Positions 39,120-42,749 of a DNA stretch of 42,749 nucleotides are shown here, piece by piece; positions within the stretch are counted from its first letter, which is position 1; each line of letters opens with the position of its first letter. The position numbers and the translations under genes were made by a program. Below the pieces are notes generated by a model that had not been told where the DNA came from, made no database searches, and saw only the letters and a program-made list of their open reading frames with translations. The DNA comes from a virus, in IMG/VR virus record IMGVR_UViG_3300033151_001073, positions 1 through 42,749 of that record. One strand, written 5' to 3'.

Positions 39120-40205
39120 ATGACGAATGTTTTGGATTTGCTGAGACAATATTGTGAGACCAAAAAGGTGAGTTCCCACAAGGGTGGCGAATACCATTCT
39201 CCGTGCCCGCGATGCGGCGGGGAGGATCGGTTCCATGTCTGGCCGGATGAAAACGGCGGGGCCGGATCGTGGTGGTGTCGTCAATGCCCTCCAGGTCACA
39301 ACGGCGGAGACAATATTCAGTTTCTCCGGGAATTCGAAGGCCTGGGATATTTGGAGGCCTGCGATCGCCTGGGCCGTGAGCCCCGTCAGCAGCAGGCATA
39401 CCACGGACCGAAACCAACCCCAAACGGAAAAGGAGGGAAACCCATGTGGAAACCGGATCCGCTCCAGGACCCGCCGCCTGAAGTTTGGCGGGAAAAAGCG
39501 CGGAAATTTGTGAACTGGGCCGTTGAAGAGCTCATGAATATGTCCAACGATCATGGCATTAAGGCCTGGCTGTACAAACGCGGAATCAACGAATTTGTGA
39601 TCAATCATTTCGGGCTGGGATGGAACCCGGGCAAAGACGGAAAAGATCTCTTTCGCCCCCGCGAATCTTGGGGACTGCCCACGGAATTGAAGAAGGACGG
39701 CCGAAAAAAAAAGCTGTGGATCCCGCGCGGCTTGGTGATTCCGCTTCTTTCGGATAGCAGTCCTTCTGAAATTCATCGCATCCGCATCCGCCGGGAAAAG
39801 GCGGATCCCCGTTATTACGTCATGCCCGGATCTAACATGCGTTGTCTGCTCGAAGCGCCGATGGGCGTCCGGGCTTACACTGTTGTCGAATCTGAACTGG
39901 ATGCGATGATGATCCATTATAGGGCCAACATAGGGGGAGACATCACCGGCGTGGTTGCCCTGGGGAATTCCAGCCGAAAACCGGATGAGGCCGCCGCCGC
40001 GAAGCTACGGGATGCGGCGGTGATCCTGAACGCCCTGGATGCAGACAAATCCGGCGCGGATCAGGGGATTTGGTGGACGGAGAACTTCCATCGGACCATT
40101 CGTTGGCCGGTGCCGTTGGGAAAGGATCCGGGCGAAGCGTTTGAGGCGGGCGTCAATATTCGGGATTGGGTCAAGGCCGGGCTTCCGAAGGGATGGTTTT
40201 TGTAA
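39120..40205 (+). CDS. DNA primase with zinc finger and Toprim domain
   Basis: A 361-residue primase that makes RNA primers for replication. The N-terminal zinc finger is CPRCGGEDRFHVWPDENG followed by WWCRQC, the phage CHC2-like pattern. The Toprim domain has VVESELDAMMIHY (catalytic Glu), VVALGNSSRKPD, and ILNALDADKSGADQG (metal-binding Asp). ATG 39120 (GAGGGTGG upstream) is favoured over an in-frame ATG at 39072. It lies behind the helicase, reversing the order within fused P4-like proteins. Confidence 0.9.
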   Translation: MTNVLDLLRQYCETKKVSSHKGGEYHSPCPRCGGEDRFHVWPDENGGAGSWWCRQCPPGHNGGDNIQFLREFEGLGYLEACDRLGREPRQQQAYHGPKPTPNGKGGKPMWKPDPLQDPPPEVWREKARKFVNWAVEELMNMSNDHGIKAWLYKRGINEFVINHFGLGWNPGKDGKDLFRPRESWGLPTELKKDGRKKKLWIPRGLVIPLLSDSSPSEIHRIRIRREKADPRYYVMPGSNMRCLLEAPMGVRAYTVVESELDAMMIHYRANIGGDITGVVALGNSSRKPDEAAAAKLRDAAVILNALDADKSGADQGIWWTENFHRTIRWPVPLGKDPGEAFEAGVNIRDWVKAGLPKGWFL

Positions 40206-40236
40206 GGAAGCGGGACAATAAAAGGAGGGAATGATT

Positions 40237-40731
40237 ATGACTGAAGAAAAGATGGGCCGTTCAGAGCAACAGATACAGCGTCACGGAGAACGGGTGGCGT
40301 CTCTGGTGGTGGAGGTGGGTGAGGCCTTTGGGGTGAACCCCCCGGAAGTGGACCGCCTGAAACGCTATACGCAGTGGCTTTTCTGTGAGGGCGCTCATTA
40401 CGGCGTGGTGATAGCCGGCATGCCCAATGCCGACAAAGAAAAACAACCAGACGCCACGGAGACGTACATCCAAGAGGAGGACCTGATCGCGGATTTCCTT
40501 GAAGAGTGCTGCCGTATGGATTCGGAGTTTGAAATGCCGGTGTGGGTTATTTATGACGCATATAAGGAATGGTTTTCCGAAAACGTCAGCAAAAGGATAA
40601 TCCCCTCCCGGAAAAAATTTGACACTTTAATGGGAGATCGGTTCGATCAGGTCAACCGTGGGACGGGTTTTTATAAGGGACTCCGGCTAATGGTGCCTGA
40701 TTCCGGATCATCGGGCAGTAGCTGTGTTTAA
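40237..40731 (+). CDS. Small protein with helicase-type C-terminal domain
   Basis: A 164-residue protein. AGGAGG is eight bases before the ATG at 40237. Residues about 80-155 match the helicase C-terminus almost position for position: DLIADFLEECC, VIYDAYKEWFSENVSK, RKKFDTLM---F, GTGFYKGLRLMV. The N-terminal 75 residues are unrelated to the helicase (GERVASLVVEVGEAFGVNPP). It may bind the same DNA or partner as the helicase and so regulate replication. Confidence 0.8.
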   Translation: MTEEKMGRSEQQIQRHGERVASLVVEVGEAFGVNPPEVDRLKRYTQWLFCEGAHYGVVIAGMPNADKEKQPDATETYIQEEDLIADFLEECCRMDSEFEMPVWVIYDAYKEWFSENVSKRIIPSRKKFDTLMGDRFDQVNRGTGFYKGLRLMVPDSGSSGSSCV

Positions 40732-40746
40732 CGAGAAGGGGGGTAT

Positions 40747-41109
40747 ATGAGCAGGTTACATGATCAAATGAGGGCGCGACTGATGCAACAGGCCAACATC
40801 ATCCCTAATCCGGTTACGGATACACATCGAGAATTGCAAATTAGCGAATGGTCCATTGAATTCGAAGCACATATGCGGAAACGGTTGGTGATGGGGGCTT
40901 TTCGGTACGGCAAATTGGGTGAAAAAAACAAGCCCAAATATGATCGCGTTAACGGAATTTCCAGTCACCTTTCCCGATATCAGCGTGATGGGAATTTGGA
41001 ACACCTGGTGGATATCGCCAATATCGCGCTCTGTGAATTCGTTGAAGGGGAACACCCTGAAAAACACTTCCACAGCGTTGATGACGGGCCTCACGTAAAA
41101 CTCAAATGA
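40747..41109 (+). CDS. Conserved phage protein near thyX
   Basis: A 120-residue protein. GGGGGG precedes the ATG at 40747. It has MGAFRYGKLGEK, YDRVNGISSHLSRY, and DGNLEHLVDIANIALCEFVEG, a conserved pattern in phages, where it often neighbours nucleotide-metabolism genes. A MazG-like helical hydrolase is conceivable (EHLVDIAN), but metal-binding residues cannot be assigned. Function uncertain. Confidence 0.7.
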   Translation: MSRLHDQMRARLMQQANIIPNPVTDTHRELQISEWSIEFEAHMRKRLVMGAFRYGKLGEKNKPKYDRVNGISSHLSRYQRDGNLEHLVDIANIALCEFVEGEHPEKHFHSVDDGPHVKLK

Positions 41110-41121
41110 AAGGAGCAAAAA

Positions 41122-41772
41122 ATGAAAATCATCAATCAGTCATGGGGATGGGAGCGTAAGCCCGAGGCTCCTTTGGAAACAATCGAGGAAGCCGGACGGA
41201 CCTGCTACAAAACCGAGGACAAAATCACAAAAGACTCCGCTGAAAAATTTGTCCGGATGATCCTGAAACGTGGTCATGAAAGTGTGATCGAGCACGTTTC
41301 GGCCAGCGTGCGGCTTGTGACGAACCGGGGGGTTACCCACGAGCTTGTCCGGCATCGGCCTTGTTCGTTCTCGCAGGAAAGCACTCGGTATGTCAATTAT
41401 GGCGGGAAGGATATTGAATTTATTCATCCGGTCTGGATGAGAAACAAAAACATCCACGATATCGCCAACAATTACGATAAAGCAGAACTCATATGGTTTC
41501 GCGCTATGGGCGATGCCGAAGGCCGATACGTAGCACTGCTTGATTGTGGCTGGCTCCCGGAACAAGCCCGTGAAGTCCTCCCAAATTCCCTGAGAACCGA
41601 AATTGTCGTCACAGCCAATCTTCGAGAATGGCGGCATATTTTCAAACTCCGAACATCCAAGGCCGCGCATCCACAGATGAGGGCGTTAATGAGGGACTGC
41701 CTGGCCGGGTTTCAGGAGGCCGTGCCGGTCATCTTTGACGATATCGTCTATGGTCATGCGATTTCTGCATGA
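41122..41772 (+). CDS. thyX: Flavin-dependent thymidylate synthase
   Basis: Makes dTMP from dUMP using FAD, methylenetetrahydrofolate and NADPH. The 216-residue protein has the ThyX signature RHRxxSxxxxSxRY perfectly (R77 H78 R79 to Y90), plus HESVIEHVSASVRLV before it and LRTSKAAHPQMRALM near the end. AAAGGAG is before the ATG at 41122. Supplies thymidine nucleotides for replication; it is common in phages of hosts that use ThyX. Confidence 0.96.
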   Translation: MKIINQSWGWERKPEAPLETIEEAGRTCYKTEDKITKDSAEKFVRMILKRGHESVIEHVSASVRLVTNRGVTHELVRHRPCSFSQESTRYVNYGGKDIEFIHPVWMRNKNIHDIANNYDKAELIWFRAMGDAEGRYVALLDCGWLPEQAREVLPNSLRTEIVVTANLREWRHIFKLRTSKAAHPQMRALMRDCLAGFQEAVPVIFDDIVYGHAISA

Positions 41773-41808
41773 GGGATCGGATTTGTTTTTAAACGAAAGG
41801 AGGGAGAA

Positions 41809-42156
41809 ATGCACACAAAAGAGGAAACGTTAACACTTGAGAATCTGTTGGACGGAGCTGTTGTAATGGCATTCGGGATTGAACAGAAAAAAGTCATTAA
41901 GGACATCCTGGATCCATACTCAAATCCGATTAAGCCCCGCAGTATTACCATTAAAGTGACGTATGAGCCATCCCCTGATCGGGATATCGGCGACATCGTT
42001 GTGTCGGTTTCCCCGGCGAAGTTGCCAAAGCGAATATTGGCAACAAAGGTTGAATTTTTTAACGGGGAAATCAGGGAGTTTGAAACCGGGCAACCAAATA
42101 TGTTTGCATCGGCCGACAATGTTGTTCCCATCGGCGAGGGAAACCATGGAAAATAA
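41809..42156 (+). CDS. Conserved phage protein, replication-terminator-like
   Basis: A 115-residue protein. AGGAGGGAG precedes the ATG at 41809. LENLLDGAVVMAFGIEQKKV, ILDPYSNPIKPRSITIKVTY and DIVVSVSPAKL match small phage proteins often labelled replication terminator protein by similarity, a label without experimental support in most phages. It probably forms a beta-rich dimer. Overlaps the next start by 11 bases. Confidence 0.65.
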   Translation: MHTKEETLTLENLLDGAVVMAFGIEQKKVIKDILDPYSNPIKPRSITIKVTYEPSPDRDIGDIVVSVSPAKLPKRILATKVEFFNGEIREFETGQPNMFASADNVVPIGEGNHGK

Positions 42157-42316
42157 TCGGATATCGGATGCCGAGTTTCAAAAAAGGCTGGAAATCCTTT
42201 TCCCGCCGATCACTCGTAAAACACCGCCATTGCCGCGGATCATGCTGACACTCTTTTGGACATTCATCAGTGTGGCGTTCGGATATTTTTGGTGTTGGGA
42301 GGCGCTTACATCATGA
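42146..42316 (+). CDS. Small single-pass membrane protein
   Basis: A 56-residue protein from ATG 42146 (GAGGGAAACC upstream), ending TGA 42316. The N-terminal half is soluble (DAEFQKRLEILFPPITRKTP) and the end is one membrane helix (LTLFWTFISVAFGYFWCW). It overlaps both neighbours. Function unknown. Confidence 0.55.
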   Translation: MENNRISDAEFQKRLEILFPPITRKTPPLPRIMLTLFWTFISVAFGYFWCWEALTS

Positions 42317-42711
42317 CGGATCTGCAAAATATTGCAAATCGCCTGCGATCGCTGGCGTCTGAAATGATTGATCTGGGGTTTTCCATGAACTCTTCCGGCG
42401 GGTTTTCGGACCTGGCGGTTCGCGGTGTGGAGCTGATGGAAGCGGGCACGGTGGTGAATTCGTGGGTGGATGGCATTGCCGAGGCGTCATGTGAAGCCAC
42501 GGAAATGGAAAAGCTGGTCAACGATTTGGCTAAACAGGGTGGAGTCATCGTGTCGTCAAACGATTGCTCTGAAATGGAAATAGCGGACGCCCACGCTACC
42601 GGGCGGTTTGCAGTACTCCCGGATGGCATGGGTTTTGTCCGTCGGACCCGGGAGTGGTTGGAGCTGCAAAAACGGCGGGAAAACATCGCGCCGGATTTTA
42701 ATTGGGATTAA
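42313..42711 (+). CDS. Hypothetical helical protein spanning the join
   Basis: A 132-residue protein whose ATG overlaps the previous stop (ATGA). It has LQNIANRLRSLASEMIDLG at the start and an acidic/alanine middle; the end is basic (RRTREWLELQKRRENIAPD). Its last bases are repeated at the window start. No family was recognised. Confidence 0.7.
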   Translation: MTDLQNIANRLRSLASEMIDLGFSMNSSGGFSDLAVRGVELMEAGTVVNSWVDGIAEASCEATEMEKLVNDLAKQGGVIVSSNDCSEMEIADAHATGRFAVLPDGMGFVRRTREWLELQKRRENIAPDFNWD

Positions 42712-42749
42712 GGACTTGCGCAATAATTGGAGGTCAATATGGACGAGCA

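Overview
The window is one complete temperate tailed-phage genome. Bases 1-114 are identical to bases 42636-42749, so the sequence closes into a circle (or is a circularly permuted assembly) of 42,635 bp. No plasmid or chromosomal backbone gene is visible. Head genes follow the lambda order and there is no recognisable tail sheath, so a siphovirus-like particle is most likely. The host is probably a Gram-negative bacterium: there are lipobox and signal-peptide proteins, a T4-type lysozyme, an enterobacterial-style C4 antisense RNA, and a segment matching the 3' end of a tmRNA gene (or a tRNA gene) beside the integrase. Palindromic repeats and overall style suggest a sediment proteobacterium or Desulfobacterota host, but that is a weak inference.

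Layout. 1-4970: short plus-strand accessory genes with one C5 DNA methyltransferase and a tandem gene duplication. 4946-7659: terminase small and large subunits. 7671-10851: a regulatory cassette between the large terminase and the head-joining gene; it holds an HTH gene, a promoter, a C4-type antisense RNA, a BRO-domain antirepressor operon, and a minus-strand membrane-protein gene between two similar terminators. 11155-22585: W-like connector, portal, S49 protease with nested scaffold, decoration protein, capsid, FII, Z, U and V equivalents, G/GT frameshift chaperones and tape measure. 22659-30453: tail tip and fibre genes with LamG and CAP domains and a signal peptide. 30456-31971: lysis genes. 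32016-33376 (minus strand): an OB-fold membrane protein and the probable repressor. 33530-37180: early control genes and a tyrosine integrase, then the attachment site. 37341-42711: SF3 helicase, a probable iteron origin, primase, ThyX and small genes that run across the join to base 76.

How it probably works. The repressor has no LexA-type autoprotease domain and instead carries a heptad-repeat coiled coil. Induction may therefore depend on the antirepressor, which would be held silent by the C4-like RNA made from its own leader, as in P1/P7 and P4-type circuits. The C-terminal winged-helix-like domain of the helicase recurs on the antirepressor and on a small protein downstream of the primase, linking replication and control by domain sharing. 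The late operon carries several GTAGGGGC-type palindromes at gene junctions, some supplying stop codons or ribosome binding sites. The most interesting regions are the C4/antirepressor cassette, the shared helicase-tail domain, the palindromes, and the mosaic tail module.
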